From Ochrobactrum quorumnocens (lineage in GTDB: Bacteria; Pseudomonadota; Alphaproteobacteria; Rhizobiales; Rhizobiaceae), in contig NZ_CP022604.1 in the NCBI RefSeq assembly GCF_002278035.1, positions 248,001-312,000 of the forward strand: a DNA stretch of 64,000 bases, given 5' to 3'. This document shows positions 27,947-37,244 of this stretch, in pieces. A program made the position numbers and the translations under genes. Every line of letters starts with the position of its first letter. The first letter of the stretch is position 1. The notes below the pieces were generated by a model that did no database searches, was not told the DNA's origin, and worked only from the letters and a program-made list of their open reading frames with translations.

Positions 27947-29239
27947 TTAACCGCTGATGCGTTCGACATTCGCGCCGCAACGCGAGAGCTTTTCTTCCAG
28001 GCGTTCAAAGCCGCGATCAAGGTGATAGACGCGGTTGACGATGGTTTCGCCTTCGGCAGCAAGGCCTGCGATGACGAGAGAAACCGAGGCACGCAGATCG
28101 GTCGCCATAACCTGCGCACCCTTGAGACGATCAACGCCTTCAACGGTTGCGGTCTGGCCGGACAACGAAATCTTTGCGCCAAGACGCGCCAGTTCCTGCA
28201 CGTGCATGAAGCGATTCTCGAAGATCGTTTCGGTAATGCGCGAGGTTCCCTTTGCCATGGTCATCAGGCCCATGAACTGCGCCTGAAGATCGGTCGGGAA
28301 GCCGGGGAATGGATCGGTCGTCACATCAACCGGATGAATTCCGTGACCATTGCGCACAACGCGCAGGCCGCTGTTGGTTTCGGTGATTTCCGCACCAGCC
28401 TTACGCAATGTGTCAAGCGCTGCTGTAAGCTGGCTTTCCTGTGCGCCTTCGAGCAGCACATCGCCACCGGTCATGGCAACGACCATGGCATAAGTACCGG
28501 TTTCGATGCGGTCAGGAATGACGCGAACACGTGCACCTGACAGGCTGGTGACGCCTTCAACATGGATCGTGCTGGTTCCGGCACCGCTGATCTTTGCGCC
28601 CATTGCATTCAGGCAATCCGCAAGATTGACGACCTCTGGTTCGCGGGCTGCGTTTTCGATAACCGTTTCGCCGCGGGCAAGGGCTGCAGCCATCAGCATG
28701 ACATGGGTCGCGCCGACGGAAACCTTCGGGAACTTGTATCGTGAGCCGACAAGGCCACCCTTTGGCGCGCGCGCCTTGGCATAACCGTTTTCAATGTCGA
28801 TCTGAGCGCCGAGTGCCTGAAGGCATTCGAGCAGCAGGTCAACCGGACGCGTGCCGATCGCACAGCCGCCGGGCAGGGACACATTGGCTTCACCCATGCG
28901 CGCCAGAAGCGGTCCGATTACCCAGAAGCTCGCGCGCATCTTGGAAACCAGCTCGTAAGGAGCGGTGGTGTCGACGATGTTGCGGGCTGTGAAATGAATG
29001 GTGCGCGAATAGGCTCCATTCTGGTGTTCGCGGCGTCCATTAACCGAATAATCAACGCCATGATTGGAAAGAATGCGGATCAGCTGCTCGACATCGGCGA
29101 GGTGCGGCACGTTTTCCAGCGTCAGCGTATCGTCGGTGAGAAGGGAGGCGATCATCAAAGGAAGCGCAGCATTTTTCGCGCCAGAGATAGGAATAACGCC
29201 GTTGAGCTTGTTGCCGCCGACGATTTTGATGCGATCCAT
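27947..29239 (-). CDS. murA: UDP-N-acetylglucosamine 1-carboxyvinyltransferase
   Basis: Cytoplasmic enzyme of 430 aa for the first committed step of peptidoglycan synthesis. It shows the N-terminal [21 protein letters not shown] and the active-site Cys in [14 protein letters not shown], the residue that reacts with fosfomycin, so the enzyme is of the fosfomycin-sensitive type. It is the first gene of the minus-strand block and is followed by a strong terminator. Confidence 0.98.
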   Translation of the reverse strand: MDRIKIVGGNKLNGVIPISGAKNAALPLMIASLLTDDTLTLENVPHLADVEQLIRILSNHGVDYSVNGRREHQNGAYSRTIHFTARNIVDTTAPYELVSKMRASFWVIGPLLARMGEANVSLPGGCAIGTRPVDLLLECLQALGAQIDIENGYAKARAPKGGLVGSRYKFPKVSVGATHVMLMAAALARGETVIENAAREPEVVNLADCLNAMGAKISGAGTSTIHVEGVTSLSGARVRVIPDRIETGTYAMVVAMTGGDVLLEGAQESQLTAALDTLRKAGAEITETNSGLRVVRNGHGIHPVDVTTDPFPGFPTDLQAQFMGLMTMAKGTSRITETIFENRFMHVQELARLGAKISLSGQTATVEGVDRLKGAQVMATDLRASVSLVIAGLAAEGETIVNRVYHLDRGFERLEEKLSRCGANVERISG

Positions 29240-29724
29240 GCTGTTTCACCTTCTGGGCCGAAGCCATTGCCCGGTAATCGATTTTTGCAAATTCCGCAGC
29301 GTTCAAGCATGCGGCGTTGCATTATGAAATGACTGTTCTTGCGGCAAAATTACGTCGATCACGAATCGTACCCGGACCGCAACGCCATCAAGAATTGAAC
29401 TGCGCTTTTAACGCAGGTGCTCCCTATCTTCAAGGAAGGCTTTGCTGCGATTGTTTCAGCTTAAATCGAACTCCTTAAAGCTTGCCTACAGCATAATTCC
29501 TTAAAATTGAATCAGTTTAAGGTAAAATTATGCTGTAAATATAGAGTGTTAGAGCGACCTTTGTGCGCCCAAGAAGGTGCACGGCGCTCTAGTGGTCCGA
29601 TTCCGGCATTTGCATCTATCTGCTACGAGTGTGGCTCAAATGTCGGGATATGAAGCGCTACCCGCTTCTCGGGCAATTTGCAGTTCAGCGCAGAAAATCG
29701 GTTCTTACATTTTGTGAAACGGCT
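29240..29724. other. Intergenic region upstream of murA with repeats
   Basis: This 485-base gap holds a mosaic palindromic repeat (29486-29592). Immediately after it, TTCCGGCATTTG (29600-29611) and CAAATGTCGGGA (29638-29649) form an imperfect inverted repeat. The murA promoter must lie in the part near 29240-29480. I see no gene. Confidence 0.6.
29486..29592 (+). repeat. Mosaic palindromic repeat, copy 1
   Basis: Module A starts CTACAGCATAATTCCTTAAA and folds back as TTATGCTG. Module B runs from TTAGAGCGACC to GGCGCTCTAG. It is nearly identical to the copy at 30316-30419 in the same orientation, about 830 bases away, but has a small insertion that breaks the perfect symmetry of module A. Confidence 0.85.
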
Positions 29725-29904
29725 CTAATCATTATCTTCTTTGCCGGCTGTAATGCCGTCATTTCGCTCATCTGCATCGCCCGCGCGTCGCGAACGTGAT
29801 TGCACTTTGCGGCGCATCAGATTCGCACGGAGCTGCTCCGCGCGCCGCTTTTCGCGTGGATCAGATTGGGCTTCGTTGTCGTTTTTTGTCTTTTTTTCGC
29901 TCAT
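29725..29904 (-). CDS. Small conserved hypothetical protein
   Basis: Highly charged protein of 59 aa (MSEKKTKNDNEAQSDPREKR, then AEQLRANLMRRKVQSRSRR). Similar short basic-plus-acidic proteins lie near murA in rhizobia and Brucella as I recall them. No function is known to me. An ATG three codons upstream (29913) is an alternative start. Confidence 0.65.
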   Translation of the reverse strand: MSEKKTKNDNEAQSDPREKRRAEQLRANLMRRKVQSRSRRAGDADERNDGITAGKEDND

Positions 29905-30051
29905 AGGTCTCATGTACTACGGTAAAAAGCCTACGAAAAGCCGGTTTCAAAGCGAGTATCCAATGATTTCCACATTAAGTGAAAAGAAATGCGATTGCTT
30001 GCTTGCGGTTTGCGTAATGATGTGGCAGAAGTCCGCCGCGTTCAAGAGAAT

Positions 30052-30126
30052 GCTGCGGTAGCTCAGTGGTAGAGCACTCCATTGGTAATGGAGAGGTCGA
30101 GAGTTCAATCCTCTCTCGCAGCACCA
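30052..30126 (+). tRNA. tRNA-Thr (GGT)
   Basis: This 75-nt cloverleaf has anticodon stem CTCCA/TGGAG around TTGGTAA (anticodon GGT), T-arm GAGAGTTCAATCCTCTC, acceptor GCTGCGG/TCGCAGC with one G-T pair, and an encoded CCA. Confidence 0.97.
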
Positions 30127-30488
30127 GTTTCCTCCAGGTTGGAAACCAAGGCCGTATCCCCCCGAGATTAAAGTTCAAACTTCACAATGATAGATATCAT
30201 TGCGGTTCGCCATGACTTGCGATGACCTGCGATTTGATTTTGTGAATGGAAAAGCAAATTCATATCACTCGTCCGAGTCTCTTTACAAAGAAGAATTCCT
30301 GCAGAAACTTATCGGCTACAGCATAATTCCTTAAACTTGAATCAGTTTAAGGAATTATGCTGTAAATATAAAGTGTTAGAGCGACCTTTGTACGCCCAAG
30401 AGGGTGCACGGCGCTCTAAGTAGCTGAATAGTTTTAGTAAATCAGCGTTTCCGCTGATCTAAAAACATTGAATTTTATATAGAAAGAA
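30127..30488. other. Intergenic region between two tRNA genes
   Basis: This 362-base gap contains the second mosaic repeat (30316-30419) and otherwise AT-rich sequence with no coding frame or clear terminator. No duplicate of the tRNA-Thr end is visible, so no integrated element is supported here. Confidence 0.6.
30316..30419 (+). repeat. Mosaic palindromic repeat, copy 2
   Basis: Module A is a long palindrome: CAGCATAATTCCTTAAAC and GTTTAAGGAATTATGCTG (second arm read with one mismatch in the centre). Module B runs from TTAGAGCGACC to GGCGCTCTAA. This copy keeps better symmetry than the one at 29486-29592. Confidence 0.85.
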
Positions 30489-30565
30489 TGGCGCACCCGA
30501 AAGGATTCGAACCTCTGACCCCCAGATTCGTAGTCTGGTGCTCTATCCAGCTGAGCTACGGGTGC
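30489..30565 (-). tRNA. tRNA-Arg (ACG)
   Basis: This 77-nt cloverleaf has acceptor GCACCCG/CGGGTGC, anticodon stem CCAGA/TCTGG around CTACGAA (anticodon ACG, read after A-to-I editing), and an encoded CCA. Confidence 0.97.
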
Positions 30566-30836
30566 TTGCCTGTGTGCCGCGATTGCTGCGGCGATGGGCG
30601 GTTGATAATCGGACGGATTACTAAAAGCAAGCACCTTCTTGGAAAAAAATGCGCTTATGTGAAGTTTTCTTGTCAAAGCCCGCATTTCCAAGGGTTTCCG
30701 CCGTGTTTTAGAACGTGGAAAACTAACCTATAGCGCGAAAACCTTCCGCCGCACTCGTTTTAAGGCAGTCGCAAACAGGAATCAGCTGTATCAACGCTCT
30801 GTTTTTTATGAGCATTTTTTGAGTGCACCGTAAAAA

Positions 30837-32405
30837 TCAGGCCACTTCGCTTTCAGATTGGCTGTTTCGCTTGTCATTCCAATTCGGCAGGTCAGGAAGA
30901 CGAATCTCGAAATGCGCGCCGATGGGCCGATCTTCACGCAGTTCGATCGTGCCGCCATGCGCGCGCACCAGCTCTTGTGCAATCGCCAAGCCGAGGCCTG
31001 TGCCGTCGCTGCGTGTAGAGCCCTTAAACGCAGTAAAGAGATTATCGCGTGCTTTCTGCGGCAGGCCAGGGCCAGTGTCTTCGACGCCGATAATTGTTGT
31101 GGTCCCGATTCTACCTGCAGATAGCGTGAGGCGCTTGACGGTAGACACATCGCTACGCCGATCACGCTCCATGGCCTGAACAGAGTTGCGGCACAGATTG
31201 TGCAATACACGGAACAGCTGTTCGGAATCGACATTCAGTTCGAAATCAATGGGGATGAGATTTTCGAACTCGATACCGCTCTCCGTTTTCAGATTGAGCG
31301 TTTCCTGCACATCAAGAATGACGGTGCTCAGTTGTACGCGGCGCGGGGCAGGTGGGGCCTCTTGCGAGCGGCCATAGGCCATAACGCTTTCAGAGTAATT
31401 GATGGCGCGGCTCAACGTGTGGATGAGCTTTGGCGCGAAGCGCTGCACCATCGGGTCCTGAGTGTCGGCCAGTCGATCTGACATGAGCTGCGCCGATGCC
31501 AGAATGTTGCGCATATCATGATTGATCTTGGAAACAGCGAGGCCGAGATCGGCCAGATGTTTCTGTTCTTTCAGGGTGCGCTGCAAATCGCTCTGGATGT
31601 GTGCGATCTGTCGTTGCGCTATACCGAATTCATCCTTGCGGTTTTCAGGCACGAGAATCCGGGTTGGATTGTCGGGTGCCGAGGCAAAATCAATCATATT
31701 GCGATGCATAAGGCGCACAGGACGCAGCAGCATCTCATGAATGATCAGATAGATAAGGCTCGCGGCTATAACCGAGATAAGCAGAGAGATGATCGCTACA
31801 TTGGTCGCGTAACTCAGCATGGCATGGCGCAGCGGGGCGTCCGATGTGACGATTTCGATAATCCGTCCCGGATTGGCCGATGGCGGGTTCGATCCATAAA
31901 CGCGCAACGTGCGATTGCCGCCATTAAAGAGCGTTCCAAATGCATCCCAGATGGCAGCGGCTTCACTGATATTATTGAGATCGACCACCTGATCGATCGT
32001 GCCCGGCATTTCGCTCATTGCCAGAAGATGGGATGCACCGGCTTCACGCAACGCAATTGCTTTGGTACCGGTTGCGAGCAGAACCTTATCCTGAACCTCG
32101 CGTGGAATATTGATGTTGCCGCTCGCAATAAGCACTTCGCTCACAGCATCTACGGTGTCGAGGCGTGAACTCATCCAACGCACACGCATATTGGCGATGG
32201 AAGGCACGAAGATCAGAACTTCAGCGATAAGAACGGCAAGAGCGGTTAGGATAAGGAGCTTGCTTGAAAGCCGGTTTCGCCAGCGAAGACGCGTGAAATG
32301 GATAGGCGACATCTTATCGTCTTTGGGAGATGCCACAGCGGAATGCTGCGCAGCTGCATCGGCAACGACCCCACCCGTATCCATGGTTTTTTCAACAGCC
32401 GCCAT
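30837..32405 (-). CDS. Sensor histidine kinase (orphan)
   Basis: Inner-membrane sensor kinase of 522 aa. Membrane segments are at about 49-71 and 202-223, enclosing a periplasmic loop of about 130 residues, then a HAMP-like linker (LLRPVRLMHRNMIDFA). The H-box SKINHDMRNILASAQ has the phospho-accepting His296. The N-box is LHNLCRNSVQAM, the G1 box VEDTGPGLP and the G2 box GTGLGLAIAQELV. No response regulator lies beside it, so its partner and signal are unknown. Confidence 0.92.
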   Translation of the reverse strand: MAAVEKTMDTGGVVADAAAQHSAVASPKDDKMSPIHFTRLRWRNRLSSKLLILTALAVLIAEVLIFVPSIANMRVRWMSSRLDTVDAVSEVLIASGNINIPREVQDKVLLATGTKAIALREAGASHLLAMSEMPGTIDQVVDLNNISEAAAIWDAFGTLFNGGNRTLRVYGSNPPSANPGRIIEIVTSDAPLRHAMLSYATNVAIISLLISVIAASLIYLIIHEMLLRPVRLMHRNMIDFASAPDNPTRILVPENRKDEFGIAQRQIAHIQSDLQRTLKEQKHLADLGLAVSKINHDMRNILASAQLMSDRLADTQDPMVQRFAPKLIHTLSRAINYSESVMAYGRSQEAPPAPRRVQLSTVILDVQETLNLKTESGIEFENLIPIDFELNVDSEQLFRVLHNLCRNSVQAMERDRRSDVSTVKRLTLSAGRIGTTTIIGVEDTGPGLPQKARDNLFTAFKGSTRSDGTGLGLAIAQELVRAHGGTIELREDRPIGAHFEIRLPDLPNWNDKRNSQSESEVA

Positions 32406-32754
32406 ACGTCAAATCCAAACCGACAGGCTGTGTGGCTGCAATGCAGCCGTGCCTTATCCAGAAAGCTCATCACAATGCGATACATATAAATATCGTCTTC
32501 TATATATGGTGGCACACGATAATTCCAACGGACTTTGTCGTTTTTGATTGAAACAACTGAGAGCATATCCCGAAAAGTGGGCGCCGATTTTCGGAACAAG
32601 ATGTGCGTAACACAAAAAGTGAAACGCATTTCTAATGATTCAACTTAATCCAGAAATGCTGTAGCCCACTCCTTTGCCAGCATTACCGAAATTTAACTCG
32701 ACGTGCTGAATCGCGACGTGCAAACTCGCAAAAAGGGAAATCTGTGATGCTTCA
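32406..32754. other. Intergenic region upstream of sensor kinase and RND genes
   Basis: This 349-base divergent spacer must hold promoters for the kinase (minus) and the efflux genes (plus). The only structure I see is a palindromic repeat fragment at 32570-32606. Confidence 0.55.
32570..32606. repeat. Palindromic repeat fragment (GAGCATATCCCGAAAAG type)
   Basis: CCGAAAA (32580-32586 region) and TTTTCGG form the core stem, flanked by GAGCATAT and AGATGTGC. It matches the common Rhizobiales intergenic palindrome, and a diverged relative lies at 18918-18962. Confidence 0.55.
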
Positions 32755-32895
32755 ATGGCGGCACTTTCGGTGCAATCTATTGGGGCGATCATTATTTTGA
32801 TACTGTTTGCAGCTTATCCTGCGCCCAACGTGAATATGAATGGTTTGAATCAGCGGCTTGTCGAGGCATTCGATAAGGCCCTGCCGGAGAGTTGA
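32755..32895 (+). CDS. Possible small membrane protein upstream of the RND genes
   Basis: A 46-codon frame begins MAALSVQSIGAIIILILF and has one hydrophobic segment (about residues 9-20). Its TGA is directly followed by the ATG of the adaptor gene (TGAATG), which suggests coupling. A purine-rich AAAGGGA lies about 16 bases before the ATG, rather far, so translation is uncertain. I recognise no family. Confidence 0.4.
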   Translation: MAALSVQSIGAIIILILFAAYPAPNVNMNGLNQRLVEAFDKALPES

Positions 32896-34032
32896 ATGAA
32901 GTCTTGGAAGCAGATTGTTCTGTGCCTGCTTGTTATTATTGCCGCCAGTGGCGGTTGGTACATCTATAAAAACAAGGACTCTTCGGCGCAAACGGCATCA
33001 GGCGCAGCTCCCGGACAGCAGACGCATGGATCAGCCTCAGGACGCGGTGCTCCGCTGGTTGTTGTTGAACCGGCAGGCGAGGAGACGATCAACAGTCGCC
33101 TCACAGCCATTGGTTCCGCACGCGCGCTGAGCACAGTTTCAGTCACGCCTTATTCGAGCGGTTATATGGATGAGCTGCTTGTGAAAGCAGGCGATTCCAT
33201 CAAGGCTGGTGATCCGATTGCAGTGCTGGATAATGAAACCGAGACCATTGCGGTCAGCAAGGCGCAGATCGCGCTGAAAGATGCGGAAACCACCCGCCAG
33301 CGCATCGTACGTTTGCGGGCCACGAATACGGCAACGGTGGTGCAGGAAGTTGAAGCTGATCTGGCTTTGTCCAACGCCAAGCTTGTATTGGAAGATGCAC
33401 AGCTCGCACTGAGCCGCCGCACGGTACGCGCACCGATTTCCGGTGTTGTTGGTATCTTGCCGGTTAATGCCGGGAACTATGTCACGGCACAAACTTCAAT
33501 CGCCCGCATTGATGATCGCTCCAAGGTACTGATCGACATCTGGGTGCCGGAACGTTTTGCGCCACAGATCAAAGTTGGTCAGCCGCTGACAGCCGAATCC
33601 ACAGCATTTCCCGGCGTGACGCATAAGGGTGAAATCAACGCTGTTGATAATATGCTCGATGAAGCCAGCCGTACGTTGCATGTTCGTGCCGAGATCAACA
33701 ACGATCAGGACCGCTTGCGTGCTGGCATGTCGTTCTCGGTGACTGTTTTGTTCCCGGGAGATAATTATCCTTCCGTTGATCCGCTGGCTATCCAGTGGGG
33801 TGCTGACGGCTCTTACGTCTGGCGCGTGGAAGAAGGCGTCGCGAAGAAGGTTGCTGCGCGCATCGTACAGCGCAATTCGACCAACATATTGATCGACGGT
33901 GCAGTTAAGGAAGGCGACATGATCGTTACGCAAGGCGTGCAGACTGTGCGCGATGATGCACCGGTCCGTTTGCAGGATGAGCAGGGCACCGCCCGCATTG
34001 ATCCTTCCGCCAAAAGCCGCGTTGCAGGGTGA
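32896..34032 (+). CDS. RND efflux periplasmic adaptor (HlyD/MFP family)
   Basis: Membrane-fusion protein of 378 aa linking an RND pump to an outer-membrane channel. An N-terminal membrane anchor (IVLCLLVIIAASGGWYIY), the split lipoyl halves (VKAGDSIKAGDPIAVLD and TVRAPISGVVGILPVNAGNYV) around a coiled hairpin of about residues 110-165, and a beta-barrel part are visible. The RND permease follows after nine bases. No outer-membrane channel gene is present. Confidence 0.92.
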   Translation: MKSWKQIVLCLLVIIAASGGWYIYKNKDSSAQTASGAAPGQQTHGSASGRGAPLVVVEPAGEETINSRLTAIGSARALSTVSVTPYSSGYMDELLVKAGDSIKAGDPIAVLDNETETIAVSKAQIALKDAETTRQRIVRLRATNTATVVQEVEADLALSNAKLVLEDAQLALSRRTVRAPISGVVGILPVNAGNYVTAQTSIARIDDRSKVLIDIWVPERFAPQIKVGQPLTAESTAFPGVTHKGEINAVDNMLDEASRTLHVRAEINNDQDRLRAGMSFSVTVLFPGDNYPSVDPLAIQWGADGSYVWRVEEGVAKKVAARIVQRNSTNILIDGAVKEGDMIVTQGVQTVRDDAPVRLQDEQGTARIDPSAKSRVAG

Positions 34033-34041
34033 GGATAAAGC

Positions 34042-37000
34042 GTGAGCAATCCTAATTCGCCTTCGGGCAATACCGGTGGATCGACAGCGCTGTTCATTCG
34101 GCGCCCGGTCTTTGCCTTCGTCATCAATGTTTTGATCATCGTTGCGGGCCTTGCGGCCTTTACCGGTGTCGACATCCGGGAGCTGCCGGATGTGGACCGG
34201 CCAGTCGTTACCATCAGCACCGATTTCAGTGGCGCTTCGGCTGAAACCATTGACCGTCAGCTGACACAGGTGCTTGAAAATGCCGTTGCCCGCGTATCGG
34301 GCGTGAAATCCATTTCGTCGTCGTCTTCTTTTGAGCGCAGCCGTGTCACGGTTGAGTTCAACGACGGCGTTGATCTTAATGTCGCTGCAGCCGATATGCG
34401 TGACGCCATTTCACGTGTGGCAAACGATGTGCCTGAGGAAGCTGATCCTTCGCGCATCATCAAGGCCGATTCCAATGCCGATCCGGTCATGCGCCTCGCT
34501 GTAACGTCCGACACAATGGCGGTCGACGATATGACGGTGTTGGTTGAAGATCAGATCCAGGATGTTCTCTCGGCTGTTCCCGGTGTCGCCGATGTGCAGA
34601 TCAATGGTGATCGCGACAAGATTTTCCGTATCGATATCAATCAGGCGCGCTTGGCAAGCTACGGGTTGACCATCGCGGATATTTCCAGCGCACTTTCGTC
34701 CATGGGCCTTGATGCGCCAGCGGGCTCGTTGCGTAGTTCCGATCAGTCGATTGTGGTTCGTGCCACGGCCAATCTTGAACGGCCAGAAGACTTCGAAAGT
34801 GTCTATGTTAAAGGGCGCACGCAGATCCGCGATGTTGCGACGGTAACACTGGGTCCGGATATTGAAAGTTCGGCTGTCCGGTCGAACGGCAAGACAGCCA
34901 TTGGTCTTGGCATCGTGCGTCAGGCGCAGTCGAACACGCTTGATATTTCGGAAGGTATTCGGGCAGCAGTCGCCAATCTGAAAAACACATTGCCGCCCGG
35001 CGTCGATGTGACAGTGACCAGTGACGACGCGAGCTTTATTAACGGTGCTATCCACGAAGTTGAAATTGCGCTGATTGCCTCGGTCATCATCGTTGTCGTC
35101 ATCATCTTCATGTTCTTGTGGGATATCCGTGCAACGCTTATTCCTGCTCTGGCCATGCCTGTGGCATTGATCGGCACAATTGCGGCGATCTATCTGAGCG
35201 GTTTCTCGGTCAATATTCTCACCTTGCTGGCATTGGTGCTGGCCACCGGCCTTGTGGTGGATGATGCGATCGTTGTGCTCGAAAATATCGTGCGACGACG
35301 CAATCAGGGCATGGGTCCGCGTGCTGCTGCAGTCCTTGGCACACAGGAAGTATTCTTCGCTGTTATTGCAACGACACTGACACTTGTGGCTGTGTTTGTA
35401 CCAATTTCCTTCCTACCCGGTCAGGCTGGCGGTCTGTTCCGCGAATTCGGTTTCGTGCTGGCAATTGCTATTTTGCTGTCATCGATTGTTGCGCTGACTT
35501 TGTGTCCGATGCTGGCATCGCGGTTCCTTAAAGAAGGTGTTGAAGCCTCTGAGGGTGGCGGTCATGGTCCAAAGTTTTTGCGTCGGATTGGCAGTGGGTT
35601 GGCGAACTTCTATCGCAAGAGCCTGCATGCCTGTCTCTCCGCACCGTTCATTGTCGTTCTGGTTGCAGTGCTTTTTGCCGGTGCTTCCTATGTCGGCTTT
35701 GGCATGTTGCGACAGGAGCTGACACCGACGGAAGATCGCGCCGTTGCAGTGTTGCGCATCAATGGGCCACAGGGCATCAGTGTCGAGTTTCTTCAGTCGC
35801 AGCTTGAGAAGATCGAAACGGCTATCCAGCCCTTGCGCGATAGCGGCGAAATCCTGACCACTTATGGCATTGCCGGGTCAGGCGGTTCGTCAAACAACGG
35901 CTTTATGGTTCTGACGCTGGCACCGTGGAAAGAGCGCAGCCGCTCACAGCAGGAAATCATGGCTGATATCACTGCGCGTACACGCGGGATTACGGCTGTG
36001 CGTATTTTCACGGCGCAGCCCAACAGTCTGGGTATTCGCGGTGCAGGCAATGGCTTGCAGTTTGCTGTGCTCGGTCAGGATTATGCGAAACTGCGTCCTG
36101 CCACTGACGCTATCGTTTCAGCGCTCGAAAAAGATCCTCGTTTTGTGCAGCCGCGTTTGTCTGTCGAACCGACACAGCCGCAGCTTTCTGTCGAGATCAA
36201 CCGTGAGCGTGCATCTGATCTGGGCATTGATATCACCGGTCTCGCCAATGCGGTTCAGGCTGTCCTTGATGGTCGTAAAATCGGTTCGGTCTATGTTGGC
36301 GACAGAAGTTTCGATGTGAAGCTTGTATCGACAACCAACCCGATCAACGATCCAACCGATCTGGAAAACGTCTTCCTGAAGACGACAGATGGTCGTTATG
36401 TGCCAATGTCTTCCATCGCAACGGTGGTCGAAAAAGCGGTTCCACCACAGCTCAACCGCGAAGAACGACAGCGTTCTATAGCGATTACAAGTGACCTGCG
36501 CAGCGATTTCGCCTTGGGCGACGCCTATGCTGCCGCACTGGAAATAGCCCTTCCGCTATTGCCACCCGGCGCGCATATCATCCCCCTTGCCGAAGCCTCG
36601 ACACTGAGCGAAACCTCGACGGGCATTGCACTGGTATTTGGCTTTGCCATCATCATTATCCTGCTGGTTCTGGCGGCACAGTTTGAAAGCTTTGTGAGTG
36701 CGCTGATCGTTATGGCAACCGTGCCGTTGGGTCTTGGTTGTGCGGTCTTCGCGATGATCCTCACTGGCACGACGCTGAATGTGTACAGCCAGATCGGCCT
36801 TGTGCTGCTGGTCGGCATCATGGCCAAGAACGGTATTCTGATTGTCGAATTTGCCGATCAGTTACGCGACAAGGGCATGAATGTTCGACAGGCCATTGAA
36901 GAGGCGGCAAATATCCGCCTGCGTCCGGTCTGTATGACCATGATCTGTTCGGTTTTGGGTGGTGTGCCGTTGATTCTGGCAAGTGGCGCTGGCGCTGAAG

Positions 37001-37182
37001 CCCGTGTGGCGCTTGGCTGGGTGATTGTGGGCGGCTTGGGTCTTGCCACGATAGCAACCTTGTTTGTGACGCCGGTCGCCTATCTTCTTCTTGGTCGGTT
37101 CACCAAGCCAAGAGTTGAGGAAGAAGCGCGGCTTGAGCGCGAGCTGGTCAGGGCAGTCGCACTGGAAGAAAAGCTGAAGTAA
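34042..37182 (+). CDS. RND-family efflux permease
   Basis: Inner-membrane proton-driven pump of 1046 aa with the usual twelve-helix, two-porter-loop layout. The N-terminus FIRRPVFAFVINVLIIVAG and the proton-relay aspartates in LATGLVVDDAIVVLENIVRR (TM4, near residue 405) are intact. The start is GTG. It lacks an adjacent TolC-type gene or a regulator, so substrate and control are unknown. The sequence does not let me choose among Brucella Bep-type pumps. Confidence 0.94.
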   Translation: MSNPNSPSGNTGGSTALFIRRPVFAFVINVLIIVAGLAAFTGVDIRELPDVDRPVVTISTDFSGASAETIDRQLTQVLENAVARVSGVKSISSSSSFERSRVTVEFNDGVDLNVAAADMRDAISRVANDVPEEADPSRIIKADSNADPVMRLAVTSDTMAVDDMTVLVEDQIQDVLSAVPGVADVQINGDRDKIFRIDINQARLASYGLTIADISSALSSMGLDAPAGSLRSSDQSIVVRATANLERPEDFESVYVKGRTQIRDVATVTLGPDIESSAVRSNGKTAIGLGIVRQAQSNTLDISEGIRAAVANLKNTLPPGVDVTVTSDDASFINGAIHEVEIALIASVIIVVVIIFMFLWDIRATLIPALAMPVALIGTIAAIYLSGFSVNILTLLALVLATGLVVDDAIVVLENIVRRRNQGMGPRAAAVLGTQEVFFAVIATTLTLVAVFVPISFLPGQAGGLFREFGFVLAIAILLSSIVALTLCPMLASRFLKEGVEASEGGGHGPKFLRRIGSGLANFYRKSLHACLSAPFIVVLVAVLFAGASYVGFGMLRQELTPTEDRAVAVLRINGPQGISVEFLQSQLEKIETAIQPLRDSGEILTTYGIAGSGGSSNNGFMVLTLAPWKERSRSQQEIMADITARTRGITAVRIFTAQPNSLGIRGAGNGLQFAVLGQDYAKLRPATDAIVSALEKDPRFVQPRLSVEPTQPQLSVEINRERASDLGIDITGLANAVQAVLDGRKIGSVYVGDRSFDVKLVSTTNPINDPTDLENVFLKTTDGRYVPMSSIATVVEKAVPPQLNREERQRSIAITSDLRSDFALGDAYAAALEIALPLLPPGAHIIPLAEASTLSETSTGIALVFGFAIIIILLVLAAQFESFVSALIVMATVPLGLGCAVFAMILTGTTLNVYSQIGLVLLVGIMAKNGILIVEFADQLRDKGMNVRQAIEEAANIRLRPVCMTMICSVLGGVPLILASGAGAEARVALGWVIVGGLGLATIATLFVTPVAYLLLGRFTKPRVEEEARLERELVRAVALEEKLK

Positions 37183-37199
37183 ACTTTGCAAAAAGAAAA

Positions 37200-37227
37200 A
37201 ACCCCGGAAGAGCAATCTTCCGGGGTT
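37200..37227. terminator. Bidirectional terminator
   Basis: A perfect 12-bp stem AACCCCGGAAGA/TCTTCCGGGGTT with a GCAA loop, flanked by A- and T-rich ends, sits between the convergent RND and binding-protein genes. Confidence 0.9.
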
Positions 37228-37244
37228 CTTTGTTATGCACTTTG

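Noticed and set aside
30052..30126. tRNA-Thr considered as an integration site of a mobile element
   Set aside because: No integrase gene and no second copy of the tRNA end were found nearby.
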